DNA from: Halopenitus salinus
Lineage (GTDB): Archaea; Halobacteriota; Halobacteria; Halobacteriales; Haloferacaceae
NCBI RefSeq assembly: GCF_042662125.1
Contig: NZ_JBHSXL010000004.1
Span: 1-64,000 of the forward strand
Reading direction: 5' to 3'
Length of the DNA: 64,000 bases
Both the position numbers and the translations under genes were made by a program. Below are positions 24,288-33,032 of the stretch, in pieces. The stretch's first letter is position 1. The number at the start of each line of letters is the position of its first letter. The notes under the pieces were generated by a model, which ran no database searches, had not been told where the DNA came from, and was given only the letters and a program-made list of their open reading frames with translations.

Positions 24288-25016
24288 ATGTCCCCGACGC
24301 GCCGCTCCCTCCTCCAGATGGTTGTCTCTGCAGGTATGGCTGGTGTAGCCGGCTGTTCGACGTCGAGTGAACCCCCGTCCCCACAACGTTCTCCGCCGGA
24401 TCGCGAAACACGATCCGGGTCCATCACGAAGCCAGCAGTCAGCAAGCCCCGAAACCCGGCTGAAAACGTCGTGTTGCTCACCCGCAACGGGACTGAAACG
24501 GAGAGATCCGGTAGCCACACGTCTTCTACCGAACACAGGGTTATTCAGACGCTTTTCGTCGATGACGAAGACGTCTCGGAGGTAACCTTCGCTGATGGGG
24601 TCTCACAACGCGACGTCGACGAAGCCAAATCATTCCTTCAGGAAACGGATTTCGACGATCAGTCGGTGTTTTTCAGGACCGTCAGGACCGAATCCTGTCA
24701 GCGGTACCGGATCCAGTCCGTCTCGTGGGAACCTGGTCACGTAGAGTACGAGTTTTGTCGTGAGCTTCGCCCGCCAACTCACACGTGTGCAGCCGACAGG
24801 TGGGAGGCAGTTGGACTATTCATACGCATACCGGCAGCTCTCAATACGGATCTCTCGGGCACGGGCGCGAGCGGGCACTCTCCCTGTGATGCGACGGACA
24901 CTGACTACCGCCAAATCGATGCGAACGTGACGGTTGAGGGTTCACGTACGATCACGGGAGCGAATGACTCTTCGAGAATCCGAACTACGCCGGTAGAGAC
25001 GGGTGAGGACGCGTGA
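24288..25016 (+). CDS. Tat lipoprotein, first of a pair
   Basis: 242 residues. TRRSLLQMVVSAGMAGVAGC is a Tat signal with lipobox VAGC, placing the protein on the outer membrane face. The mature part starts with a Ser/Pro-rich linker and continues as a beta-rich domain with several Cys (ESCQRYRI, YEFCREL, THTCAAD) that may form disulphides outside the cell. The stop overlaps the next gene, another Tat lipoprotein, by 4 bases, so the two are translated together. No family is recognised. Confidence 0.7.
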   Translation: MSPTRRSLLQMVVSAGMAGVAGCSTSSEPPSPQRSPPDRETRSGSITKPAVSKPRNPAENVVLLTRNGTETERSGSHTSSTEHRVIQTLFVDDEDVSEVTFADGVSQRDVDEAKSFLQETDFDDQSVFFRTVRTESCQRYRIQSVSWEPGHVEYEFCRELRPPTHTCAADRWEAVGLFIRIPAALNTDLSGTGASGHSPCDATDTDYRQIDANVTVEGSRTITGANDSSRIRTTPVETGEDA

Positions 25017-26422
25017 GTCGAGTCGATTCACTCTCCCGACGGGAACTCCTCTCCGCCGTCGGCGCCGCGGCGATCGCAGGCTGTACGGAACGTGAGCGGT
25101 CGTACTGGGAGAATCCTCCCGAGTTTACCACTGATGGACTCGACAGTGCCCTCCATCGATCGCTCCCAACCCGCCCGGCAATCACTCCCGTCTCGTTGAC
25201 GCAATCGACGGTTTCCCGACACCGGGAGCGGATCGAGAATCTCCTCGAGCCGATTCCGGATCCACTTTCCGACGAGACGCTCCCGAACGCAACGATCCGG
25301 ACACAGATCGTCGAGAGCCGTGATCGGGCACGCCGCGAACTCGAGCAATTGGCAAACCTCCGCCGCCATCGTGGGAATCCCCCGGCTTTGTCAGTGATCG
25401 AGCGACTGGTCACGGCACGATCGGAGGCAGCGATCGCCGTTGGAACGTGGGCGGCAGTGACGGAATCCGGCTCGCCAACAGCGATCGCCCGATCGGTCCA
25501 GGCCGTCCTCGAGACTATCGAGTCGTTCGGTGATTCCCTCCCGGGACCGGGACGAACCATTGGCGAGGGGGCAACCATCTACGGAGCGATCGAACGGTGG
25601 CTCGACGTTGCCCGTCGATCGACGCTCGTTGGCGGACCACGAACCGTCGCGGAGCAACCGAATCCGGTTCGTACCGGGAGAATGGTCGGCGACATCGAAC
25701 GGGTACAGGCACAGATCGATCTGGGGAGATACCTCACTTCGCGATATGTGGAGATGGTTGACGGTGGGCTTTCCGCTCGTGAACTGGAGCGTGCCCTCGA
25801 AGAGACGTTGGCGTCGATCGCACCCGAAATCGAGGAGCGATTACGAGCGCTACACGGTGCCGATGAGGGTGACGAGTTGAAGCGGCCGATACGGTATCCC
25901 GACTCCGACGTATATCTCGACCGGTCGGATCTTCCTGACGATGCACCCAGTGCACGGCTTCTCTCTCGACGAATGGGCGAGTTCTTCGACGATGCACGGT
26001 TTGATCCGATCGCTCTGCCGGGGTACTCGCCCACCCATCCCGCAACGACCTTTCGCCGCACATACCGGATGTGCTGCTACCTCAACGCGTTCGATGTCGT
26101 GGGCAACCGTCTCGAGGAGGGGACAGCGTTCAGCCCATCCGATGGAGACGCGATCGCGGAAGCCCGTTCAAATGCGATCGACGCTGTCGAAACCCTTTGT
26201 CGATCGGATGTTGATCTCGAGCGATGGATGGGCCGTCGATTAATTCCGACTTTCGAGGAGCCGGATTCGAAAATACGAACCGCTATTGAGGGACAATCCG
26301 AGAACGACCAACGGTCGCTCACGAGGGCATACACGGACTACCGATGGATATCGGTCCTGGTTGGAGTCATTCCAGAGGCGACTCACACGTTCGAGGACGC
26401 AGGGGCCCAGTTGGAGAAGTGA
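25013..26422 (+). CDS. Tat lipoprotein, second of a pair
   Basis: 469 residues from a GTG at 25013. SRRELLSAVGAAAIAGC is the Tat/lipobox signal. The mature protein is mostly helical and charged (ESRDRARRELEQLANLRRH, LEETLASIAPEIEERLRAL), with no catalytic motif that I recognise. It is coupled by a 4-base overlap to the preceding lipoprotein, implying a shared surface complex. A further PRC-barrel gene follows after 60 bases but may be independent. Confidence 0.7.
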   Translation: MSRVDSLSRRELLSAVGAAAIAGCTERERSYWENPPEFTTDGLDSALHRSLPTRPAITPVSLTQSTVSRHRERIENLLEPIPDPLSDETLPNATIRTQIVESRDRARRELEQLANLRRHRGNPPALSVIERLVTARSEAAIAVGTWAAVTESGSPTAIARSVQAVLETIESFGDSLPGPGRTIGEGATIYGAIERWLDVARRSTLVGGPRTVAEQPNPVRTGRMVGDIERVQAQIDLGRYLTSRYVEMVDGGLSARELERALEETLASIAPEIEERLRALHGADEGDELKRPIRYPDSDVYLDRSDLPDDAPSARLLSRRMGEFFDDARFDPIALPGYSPTHPATTFRRTYRMCCYLNAFDVVGNRLEEGTAFSPSDGDAIAEARSNAIDAVETLCRSDVDLERWMGRRLIPTFEEPDSKIRTAIEGQSENDQRSLTRAYTDYRWISVLVGVIPEATHTFEDAGAQLEK

Positions 26423-26482
26423 AGCTAAGATATCCATTTCACCTATTCGTGAATTTATCCTCATGGGACACCACGTGTCCGT

Positions 26483-26728
26483 ATGGAACAGGTCCTCGCC
26501 TCCACCATCAGCGGAGACAGCGTGATGACGACAACCGGGCTTGAGTTGGGCGTCTTGGAGAATATCTCGTTTGATCCGAAAACGGGTGAGTTACAACACC
26601 TTCGTGTTGAGCCAGCTGCGAATGTTGATGCGGGATTCACACGAACCGAGGATGGCCAATTGCTTATCCCTGCTCATGCAGTTACCGCGAAAAATGACTA
26701 TCTCCTCGTGGAACCACGAGAACCGTGA
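26483..26728 (+). CDS. PRC-barrel domain protein
   Basis: 81 residues. VMTTTGLELGVLENISFDPKTGELQHLRVEPA followed by LLIPAHAVTAKNDYLLVE is a single PRC-barrel, the small beta-barrel also found in RimM and photosynthetic reaction centre H subunits. Stand-alone copies are common in haloarchaea and are thought to be RNA- or protein-binding adaptors. The stop is directly followed by that of the convergent GIDE-like gene. Confidence 0.85.
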   Translation: MEQVLASTISGDSVMTTTGLELGVLENISFDPKTGELQHLRVEPAANVDAGFTRTEDGQLLIPAHAVTAKNDYLLVEPREP

Positions 26729-27448
26729 TCACGTGACGATGCCAAACAGTCCTACACCGATGAAGATGAGTCCAACACTCAACGGAAACACCGCATCTCG
26801 AAGTCGTTCAGTTGCGAACCGTCTCGGAGAGCGGTCCGTAACCACGAGATTCCCGTTGAGAGCCACTTCCCCCTGTCTCCGTTCCGTGGGTCCTGCCACG
26901 AGATATTCCTCACCCGGGTCGATCCGCCGCTCGACGTAGCGCCGTGTTCCAAATCCCGGAAGTATGCGTATCCAATCCGCCACCGGTTCGAGCTCCTCTC
27001 TGACGTCGACGAATTGCCGGATGCGGTCGGGTGGTGTCTCGTCGGCGCCAACCGTGATGACGGTCGATTCCGTGTCGAGGCCGAATCGCTTCGGAGACGG
27101 ACGGACGTTCACGCTGCCGTTCGGCCCGTCGAGGGTGAACGGACGTGTTGCGACGCCGTCGTCGAGATGCGCCTGCACCCACGGGAGCGTGATCCCGAAC
27201 GGCTGTTTCTCGGTGACCTCGAACTCGACGCCGAGGCACGGCGATCCCGTGAACGGTGCCGAAAGACCCTCAGTCGACTCGGTGGCGATCCCCCGGCACA
27301 CGACGAACGAATCCTCGTCCGTGACCGCGTCCGGATCGACGACGTCCGAACGGAGCACTCGCGGGACGACAGCGAGCCGACGGAGTCCGTACCAGCCGAT
27401 CGCAACGCCGAGGGCGACGAAGACGACGCCCAGAACTGTGAGCAGCAT
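26729..27448 (-). CDS. GIDE-like membrane protein
   Basis: 239 residues: an N-terminal helix (MLLTVLGVVFVALGVAIGWYG), a soluble beta-rich region and a C-terminal helix (AVFPLSVGLIFIGVGLFGI). The middle contains FVVCRGIATESTEGLSAPFTGSPCLGVEFEV, DGVATRPFTLDGPNGSVNVRP and PGEEYLVAGP, resembling the GIDE/MULAN domain (E3 ubiquitin ligase membrane region) that archaea and bacteria carry without the RING finger. The start ATG overlaps the stop of the lipoprotein upstream (ATGA), so the two form an operon. Confidence 0.7.
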   Translation of the reverse strand: MLLTVLGVVFVALGVAIGWYGLRRLAVVPRVLRSDVVDPDAVTDEDSFVVCRGIATESTEGLSAPFTGSPCLGVEFEVTEKQPFGITLPWVQAHLDDGVATRPFTLDGPNGSVNVRPSPKRFGLDTESTVITVGADETPPDRIRQFVDVREELEPVADWIRILPGFGTRRYVERRIDPGEEYLVAGPTERRQGEVALNGNLVVTDRSPRRFATERLRDAVFPLSVGLIFIGVGLFGIVT

Positions 27449-28368
27449 CAGTTGGAGGAGTTGACGTTGTCGTCCGCATCGGGCTCCCGTCCCGCCGGCG
27501 TCACATCGGAGGGAAACTCGGCGTAAGTGATGTACGCCGTCCCTTCGTACTCGGGGAGCCAGGTCCCGTACGAGTCGCTCGTTTCGAGGCCAGGATGCGC
27601 TCGTAATCTGGAGATCACCGACCGAAACGCGTCACTCGCGCCGTCGAAGTACCCGCCTTCGATCGCTTCCTCGACGATCTCCCGTTCGGCGGACGACAGC
27701 CCCGAAAGGGTGAACTGGTAGGTCGATCGGAGCTGTTCGGCGTATGCTTCGGTACTGGGGGCGATCTCCGTGACCGCATACTGGTAGGTGATCTCGTCGA
27801 CGGTTCCGCGTTCGAACTGCACGCGATACGTCGACTCCTTATAGCGGATGTATTCGTACTGTTGTGTCGGAACAAGGACCGATGATTCGGTAGCGTTCTC
27901 GGGATAGACGTATCGCGTCCCCATATCGAACCCGTCGTGTTGCGGTGGATCGTCCCGCGGCGGGATCAATCCCTCGAGCGCGTTCCTGTCTTCCTCCGGG
28001 AGATCGGCATACGCAATCGAGTCGGCCGTATCCGGGGAATCCGGGTTGTAGTCGACGCGAATGTCGTAACTGGTTCGCTCTCGACGGGCGGTTTCGGTCG
28101 CGGAGACGTCGTAGTATCCGCCCTGAAACCGGACGGGCTCGTCAACGTCGATCGGTGGTGTGGTCCCGGATGCAGTCGCCGAGCCGTTTTCGACCGCGTT
28201 CTGGAGTATCCGATAGTCGTCCGACTCGGACGAGACGGACCGTGAGGCTTCATCAGCAAGTCGATCGGACGTCGCTTCCTGCATATCCAAAACGTTGGAT
28301 GGATGTGCACATCCGGCGAGCGGTGCTGTGAGGAGGGCGGTCGTCGCGAGGTACTGGCGGCGGCGCAC
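27448..28368 (-). CDS. Tat lipoprotein, function unknown
   Basis: 306 residues from a GTG at 28368, which puts the Tat motif RRRQYLATTALLTAPLAGC at the very N-terminus with lipobox LAGC. An ATG at 28416 would add 16 residues. The mature domain (YDIRVDYNPDS..., YAVTEIAPSTEAYAEQLRSTYQFTLSGLSSAEREIVEEAIEGGY) repeats the phrase LP-EDRNALEGLI / LSSAEREIVEEAIEGG, suggesting two related subdomains. It is followed by the coupled GIDE-like gene. No enzyme motif is visible. Confidence 0.65.
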   Translation of the reverse strand: MRRRQYLATTALLTAPLAGCAHPSNVLDMQEATSDRLADEASRSVSSESDDYRILQNAVENGSATASGTTPPIDVDEPVRFQGGYYDVSATETARRERTSYDIRVDYNPDSPDTADSIAYADLPEEDRNALEGLIPPRDDPPQHDGFDMGTRYVYPENATESSVLVPTQQYEYIRYKESTYRVQFERGTVDEITYQYAVTEIAPSTEAYAEQLRSTYQFTLSGLSSAEREIVEEAIEGGYFDGASDAFRSVISRLRAHPGLETSDSYGTWLPEYEGTAYITYAEFPSDVTPAGREPDADDNVNSSN

Positions 28369-28581
28369 AGTCCAACCGATCGTCGGGATGCGCCGAAAAG
28401 GTTCTGTACACTTCATGAACCACTTTAGTCTCAAACAGCGAAGCGACCACACAAAGAATTATTCGACTCCCGCTGTTCGTTGCCGTTGGGGCTTCGACTG
28501 GAGGGCCGAAGCACCTGTCGCAAACGATGTAGACTTCACGGCTGGGAAACCCAGTCGTGTCTTCTCGTTTGTCACTTACAT

Positions 28582-29247
28582 CTACTGTCCGCCGGCATGT
28601 TCCTCGTACGGCTGAACGATGACGAAGCCACCATCATCGGCGAAGTTCATCTGATAGCGTTCGCCGGATTCTTGGCCGATCATGTCGGAGAGATTTCTAT
28701 TAACTTGGACGCTCGGAGACGTTCCACTCCAAGCAACTGTGGCACTCGGATCTGTTGAGACGGGCGGTTCAAGGACAATGGGATCAGCATGAGTAGTGAT
28801 TGCGACATATCCGGGTCCTTCAAGGAAAACGTTCGTGAATCCTCCAGCGAATGCGCCAGCTAGTGTATCCATTGAGGAGATCTCGTATGAGACGTCAGGG
28901 TCAAACGCAAGAACATCCTCACCGTTGACAGTAATCGACTCGCCGTCATCAAGTTCAAGAAGTTGAACTTTTTTCTCATTATCAGCGAGATACACATGCC
29001 CTTGACCTTCGATGGACATGACCGGTGTCCCCTCACCGGTCGCAGCTTCCTTGATGAATCCCGTGATCCCGCCTTCAGCCGAGCTTTTACCGGTGAATGA
29101 GAGGTCACCCGTGAAAGCGACCATCGAACCGGCTTTTGCTAAAACTGATCCATCGACTGCGACATCAAGCGTATAACCGTTTTCCAATTGGAACGGTGCA
29201 TCAGTCTCTGTTGTTCCGTGTTCGGAGGCAAATTGGTCGATATCCAT
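28582..29247 (-). CDS. AIM24 family protein
   Basis: 221 residues. The Gly-rich beta-sheet pattern (LDVAVDGSVLAKAGSMVAFTGDLSFTGKSS, GTPVMSIEGQGHVYLAD, ITVNGEDVLAFDPDVSYEI, VFLEGPGYVAITTHADPIVL) is that of the AIM24/TIGR00266 trimeric beta-helix family. Bacterial members are uncharacterised; the yeast homologue supports mitochondrial inner-membrane complexes. No membrane segment is present. The gene stands alone between a lipoprotein operon and a gene-poor stretch. Confidence 0.85.
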   Translation of the reverse strand: MDIDQFASEHGTTETDAPFQLENGYTLDVAVDGSVLAKAGSMVAFTGDLSFTGKSSAEGGITGFIKEAATGEGTPVMSIEGQGHVYLADNEKKVQLLELDDGESITVNGEDVLAFDPDVSYEISSMDTLAGAFAGGFTNVFLEGPGYVAITTHADPIVLEPPVSTDPSATVAWSGTSPSVQVNRNLSDMIGQESGERYQMNFADDGGFVIVQPYEEHAGGQ

Positions 29248-29671
29248 GGGTTATGAAGCCAGTTTAGGGCGGCTTCATTAGTAATTCAACGGGCAAGAAC
29301 ATAAAGAACGGAGTGGTGTTTCTGAGCTAGAATGGGTGAGCAAAACTAAACGTCTCCGTCCATCAACGCTAGTACATGAGCGTTTTTCACAGATCGGACC
29401 GTCATTCCGGAAACGACCAGCCGCCGAGTTGGATAAGCAGTCTCAACGGACCCAACGAGATGGCATAGGAGTTCGACGATGGACGAGCATACTGCTTCGA
29501 TCCCATTCCACGAATTTCCAGCTCCAGGACTCCGTTGAAATCCTCAGCGGCTGATACAAACGGCGTGCTGAATAGAGGACGCGAGTCGGTCACGAGTGAG
29601 CGGTGTCAGGTGAGAGGATCGGTCGTCGAACGTTTATTACCGAGTGACCGCAAGCATTCGTCGATCGGAGT
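29248..29671. repeat. Intergenic stretch with a third insertion-sequence end
   Basis: No convincing gene. Positions 29528-29560 (CTCCGTTGAAATCCTCAGCG within it) match the ends at 9041 and 10078; about 25 of 33 positions agree with the left copy. No transposase or second inverted copy is nearby, so this is a solo end of a decayed insertion. Short frames crossing it on both strands look like remnants or noise. Confidence 0.45.
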
Positions 29672-30181
29672 ATGACCGACTATCTAGGTGTGTCCCGGCG
29701 AGATATCGGGGCGGGCCTCGCCGCCGGCGTGTCGGCGCTCCTCGTTGCCGTTATGATTAACCTCTGGAACTTTTTCCAGACGTTCAGGCCCCGAGGATTT
29801 GACTCCGCGAGCCTAGCAGGGTATCGACGAGGAAGTGAGATCATTTTCCTCGGGACGATCGTCACACCGGTCGTCGCCCTCATCGTAGCGACCGTCATCT
29901 GGCGTCTGATGATGCCGGATGAACCGAACTCGGTCTTCGGTGCGGTAGCAGGTGTCGTTTCAGCGCTCGGATCGCTCTTCATATTCGCAACTCTGATAGG
30001 CCTCATGTTCTCTCTAAGTCAGTTTTCCGCTGGCTCACTCGTCAGTGCGGTCTCCGAGTTCATCTTCATCACTGCTGTAATCGCTCTATTCGGGGGAATC
30101 ATTACTCTCCCCATTGCAGCCCCTCTAGGGGCTTTTGTGGGATACGGATACGAATGGTACTTCGCTAGACGGGAAAGTTGA
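29672..30181 (+). CDS. Hypothetical four-helix membrane protein
   Basis: 169 residues with hydrophobic segments near 12-33, 60-82, 90-118 and 130-158, and an aromatic, charged C-terminus (YGYEWYFARRES). I do not recognise it. The gene is followed within 4 bases by a DUF58 fragment, so it may once have been part of a MoxR/DUF58-type cluster; that is speculation. Confidence 0.6.
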   Translation: MTDYLGVSRRDIGAGLAAGVSALLVAVMINLWNFFQTFRPRGFDSASLAGYRRGSEIIFLGTIVTPVVALIVATVIWRLMMPDEPNSVFGAVAGVVSALGSLFIFATLIGLMFSLSQFSAGSLVSAVSEFIFITAVIALFGGIITLPIAAPLGAFVGYGYEWYFARRES

Positions 30182-30184
30182 GAC

Positions 30185-30505
30185 AGCTCTTGAGGCGTAT
30201 ATGCGTCGATCCAATCGCGGTCACTAATCGTCGTGATAACGGACTGTATTGGAGATCCCAACGGACTTGAGACAGGAATCGCCTCACTCGCTCGAAATGA
30301 TGTTGTGTTAGTACAAGTACTCTCACCAGAGGAACGGGATCCACCGGTCGGAGGAGATACGATCTTTGAAGATATCGAGTCGGAATTAACTCGTCAAACG
30401 TACTTCGGCGGTCGACTCGCGACACAGTACCGTGAACGGGTGGACATATTCGTAAATGACGAGCCGACCGAGCGGAGGATCTTGATGTCACACACAAACT
30501 CGTGA
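30185..30505 (+). pseudogene. C-terminal fragment of a DUF58 protein
   Basis: Immediately after a stop, the frame reads SRSLIVVITDCIGDPNGLETGIASLARNDVVLVQVLSPEERDPPVGGDTIFEDIESEL...YRERV. This is the C-terminal von Willebrand-like part of haloarchaeal DUF58 proteins, whose genes usually follow a MoxR AAA ATPase. The N-terminal 200 or more residues with the membrane helices are missing, and the last 20 residues (VNDEPTERRILMSHTNS) no longer match the expected ending. The fragment has no good start codon of its own except a GTG at 30233. Confidence 0.65.
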
Positions 30506-30559
30506 CATCCAACGAAGATTTTTCGACGCGTTTTCCTCCGTTTGGATCGACTCGTAGGA

Positions 30560-31558
30560 ATGATGGAGTGGTCCCCAAATCGTCGCCTCCAACTGCAGAT
30601 GGTCGTGTCGCTACTCGGACTCGTACTCCTCGTTCTCGCCGCTGCGATCGCCAGCGGAACCGCCGTCGTCCTGAGCGTCGCATTTTTTAGCCTCTTTACT
30701 CCGATGCCCTTGGAGTTTGGGACGTCTGTTACGAATGGACTTGTTGGAATCGCAACGGTAGCAGTTCTCGCCGCAGTCGTGTGGGGGGAACGCGATGCGC
30801 CGTCGTACGTGATCGACGCAACCGGAGCACGCCGCGCAAGTACGGATGAATATCCCGCATTGCTAGCGGCGGTGAGATCCGTAAGCCACCAAGCCGATGC
30901 GCCCATTCCGGACGTCTACGTTGCCCAGATAGATCAACCAATTTCGCTAACTACCGGATTCACCCCGCAGGATGCGCATCTGCTCGTCAGCGAGGGACTC
31001 GTTCATCTCCTAGACGATACGGAACTCGAGGCAGTCGTCGCGCACGAAGTTGCACACATTAAGAACCGGGACGCTGCAGTCATGACTGGCGTCGCGCTAC
31101 CGTTGGCAGCAGCCGGTCGTATCGGGAGTTTGTTGGCAGGACCGACGGCGGGCGTCGAGCACGGATTCGCAAGTCGTGCAGACTACGCCGACGCGCTTCT
31201 CACGGTCGGTCTCGTGGTTGGGTTTCCGATCGGACTCTGTACATTGCTGTTGTCCGCCTCGTTTTCACGGACACGGGAGTTTGCCGCCGATCGGGGCGCG
31301 GCGGCGATCACTGGGGAGCCAGCAGCGCTCGCAACCGGACTTCGAACGATCGAGAACGCGGTCAATGAGCGACCAGCCACGACCGTCCCACGCGCGGAGA
31401 TCGGTGCATTCACGATCGTCTCCCCGGATGTCGAGGCGAACGGAACATTCGGTTCACTGCAGAGATGGTTCCAACCAATCGTCCGGATGCACCCAAACCT
31501 AGAGACACGCATCACACGGCTTCGGGAGTTGATGGATGCCCAAGAGCGCGACAATTAG
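30560..31558 (+). CDS. M48 family zinc metalloprotease (HtpX-like)
   Basis: 332 residues from an ATG at 30560 (a TTG at 30542 is possible). There are two N-terminal helices (near 9-40 and 50-70), then a soluble domain with HEVAHIKNRDA at about 161-171, the HExxH zinc site, and a second helix pair around 178-240. FAADRGAAAITG near 252 supplies the third ligand Glu/Asp region (EFAADR). Members cleave misfolded membrane proteins. The 3' end overlaps the convergent YccF gene by 4 bases. Confidence 0.88.
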   Translation: MMEWSPNRRLQLQMVVSLLGLVLLVLAAAIASGTAVVLSVAFFSLFTPMPLEFGTSVTNGLVGIATVAVLAAVVWGERDAPSYVIDATGARRASTDEYPALLAAVRSVSHQADAPIPDVYVAQIDQPISLTTGFTPQDAHLLVSEGLVHLLDDTELEAVVAHEVAHIKNRDAAVMTGVALPLAAAGRIGSLLAGPTAGVEHGFASRADYADALLTVGLVVGFPIGLCTLLLSASFSRTREFAADRGAAAITGEPAALATGLRTIENAVNERPATTVPRAEIGAFTIVSPDVEANGTFGSLQRWFQPIVRMHPNLETRITRLRELMDAQERDN

Positions 31559-31935
31559 CCGTGAAACCGGTACAGCGACGTGACGTAGGGCAGTCGGTTG
31601 AGCATCCAGATCGCGACCGGGACCCCCACGACCGTGAGTGCGAGGAACGACGCCACGTTCGCCCACAGCAGGCTGAGCCACCAGCCGACGAGGACGAAGT
31701 AAATCGCCCGGACGGCCAGCGAGCGTTGTCCTCGCGCCGATTCAGGCTCCGAAAGGGACCGCGGCTCCGCGAGCGTGAGCACCGTCGGCACGAGGTTGAT
31801 CAGCTTGATACCGATCGGCAACAGGATGACCGTGACGTTGAGCAGCCACGCAGTGTTCACGACGATTGGTGTGACCCACCAACCGACGAACACGAACCAC
31901 AGCGCACGAACCAGAACGGATCGTTGTGTCATCAT
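31555..31935 (-). CDS. YccF domain membrane protein
   Basis: 126 residues with two internal repeats of the YccF unit: VRALWFVFVGWWVTPIVVNTAWLLNVTVILLPIGIKLINLVP and VRAIYFVLVGWWLSLLWANVASFLALTVVGVPVAIWMLNRLP. Each repeat has two helices. This duplication is standard for the family. The biochemical role is unknown. Confidence 0.85.
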   Translation of the reverse strand: MMTQRSVLVRALWFVFVGWWVTPIVVNTAWLLNVTVILLPIGIKLINLVPTVLTLAEPRSLSEPESARGQRSLAVRAIYFVLVGWWLSLLWANVASFLALTVVGVPVAIWMLNRLPYVTSLYRFHG

Positions 31936-32003
31936 TACCGATAGACTCCCGGGAGGTTAATCCGTATCGCCGATCCTGGCGGTCGATACTGCGCTCGGAC
32001 TAA

Positions 32004-32480
32004 TCTGCAGGCCGGTGTCACACACAGGACTCGATAGACCTCGCACAATCCAACGAGGTTCCAGGCCCCACCGAGACCGCCGCTCTCAGCACCGTCGCCC
32101 AAGATGCGTGGGAGATGGTCGAGACCCGCGACGCATCTTTGGATGTCACTGATATTCGAGTACAGGCAGATCGCGGGCAGTTGCAAGCCCTCTTCGAGAA
32201 TCTGTTCCGAAACGCGATCGGACACGGCGGCGATGACGTTACGATTCGAATCGGACCTGTTGAGGATGGGCTCTACGTAGAAGATACCGGTACAGGAATT
32301 CCAGAGGAGAAGCGCGAAGTCGTCTTCGAGCACGGATTCTCGACGGGGTATGGCGGTAACGGAGTCGGACTCACCATCGTTGGTCGTATCGCGAACCGTC
32401 ACGGCTGGTCGATCGAATTAGGTGAAGAGCAATCTGGCGGTACACGCTTCGAATTCACCGGCGTCGAGATTATTGACTGA
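32004..32480 (+). pseudogene. Histidine kinase C-terminal fragment (HATPase)
   Basis: Open from just after a TAA at 32001. The recognisable part runs ALSTVAQDAWEMVETRDAS, VQADRGQLQALFENLFRNAIGHG (N box), GLYVEDTGTGIPEEKR (G1), FEHGFSTGYGGNGVGLTIVGRIANRHGWSI (G2) to FEFTGVEIID. This is the ATP-binding lobe of a haloarchaeal PAS kinase. The His-containing dimerisation helix and all sensor domains are missing. There is no start codon near the break; an internal ATG at 32115 would make 121 residues. It is a remnant, unless a free HATPase is expressed. Confidence 0.7.
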
Positions 32481-33032
32481 TCGCTAGGTGCAGCCCCGAG
32501 TCTTCCTGTCCGACCGCGAGATCGGACGGTTCACACCGAGGGAACGAGGAGATTGCCAACCCTACTATCCGACTGATCGGGATTCCTCCGGGGTTAGCGG
32601 AGGAGGACGTCTAAGATTGGCGTTCCCCTCTCGAGAACGAATCTCGCATCGGTTAGAACCCCTCGTCACGCTCGAGAACGGCGGCTTCGTCGGTTGACGC
32701 TTCGACCCCGATCCTCCCCACATGAAAACGTCTTTTTCGATCGAGCAACCGTGCACACAGTCGAACCTCTCGGTGAACGCGACGGGGGACACGGACGGTA
32801 TTACACAGATACTTGTGTAATTATATTGCGTCGAGGCATTTGGAATCGTTCTCCCAGAACGAACGGTTCGTATCCACGTTCGATCCGAACCGGGCGATCG
32901 CCTGAGCGTTCGATAGGCCGGGTACGAACGAACGATTCATACGGCAGGCTTCGTCGAACCGTGCAGGTCAGATCCCGCGGAGCAGCTCGTTCGGAAACCG
33001 TAAACTTCGAGCAGAGGCGACGTGGCGATTCC
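32481..33032. other. Gene-poor junction with an orphan palindrome
   Basis: No convincing gene on either strand. A perfect inverted repeat at 32801-32820 has 7-base arms TTACACA and TGTGTAA, followed at once by TTATAT, which looks like an operator beside a TATA box. No gene starts downstream on the + strand, so it may be left over from a lost gene. Around 32860-32940, GAACGAACGGTTCG and TACGAACGAACGATTC form a long imperfect inverted repeat. This stretch also marks the change from broken, mixed-composition sequence to uniformly GC-rich intact genes. Confidence 0.5.

Noticed and set aside
29402..29593. 63-codon - strand frame over the solo insertion end
   Set aside because: It crosses the repeat and has no recognisable domain; probably remnant or chance.
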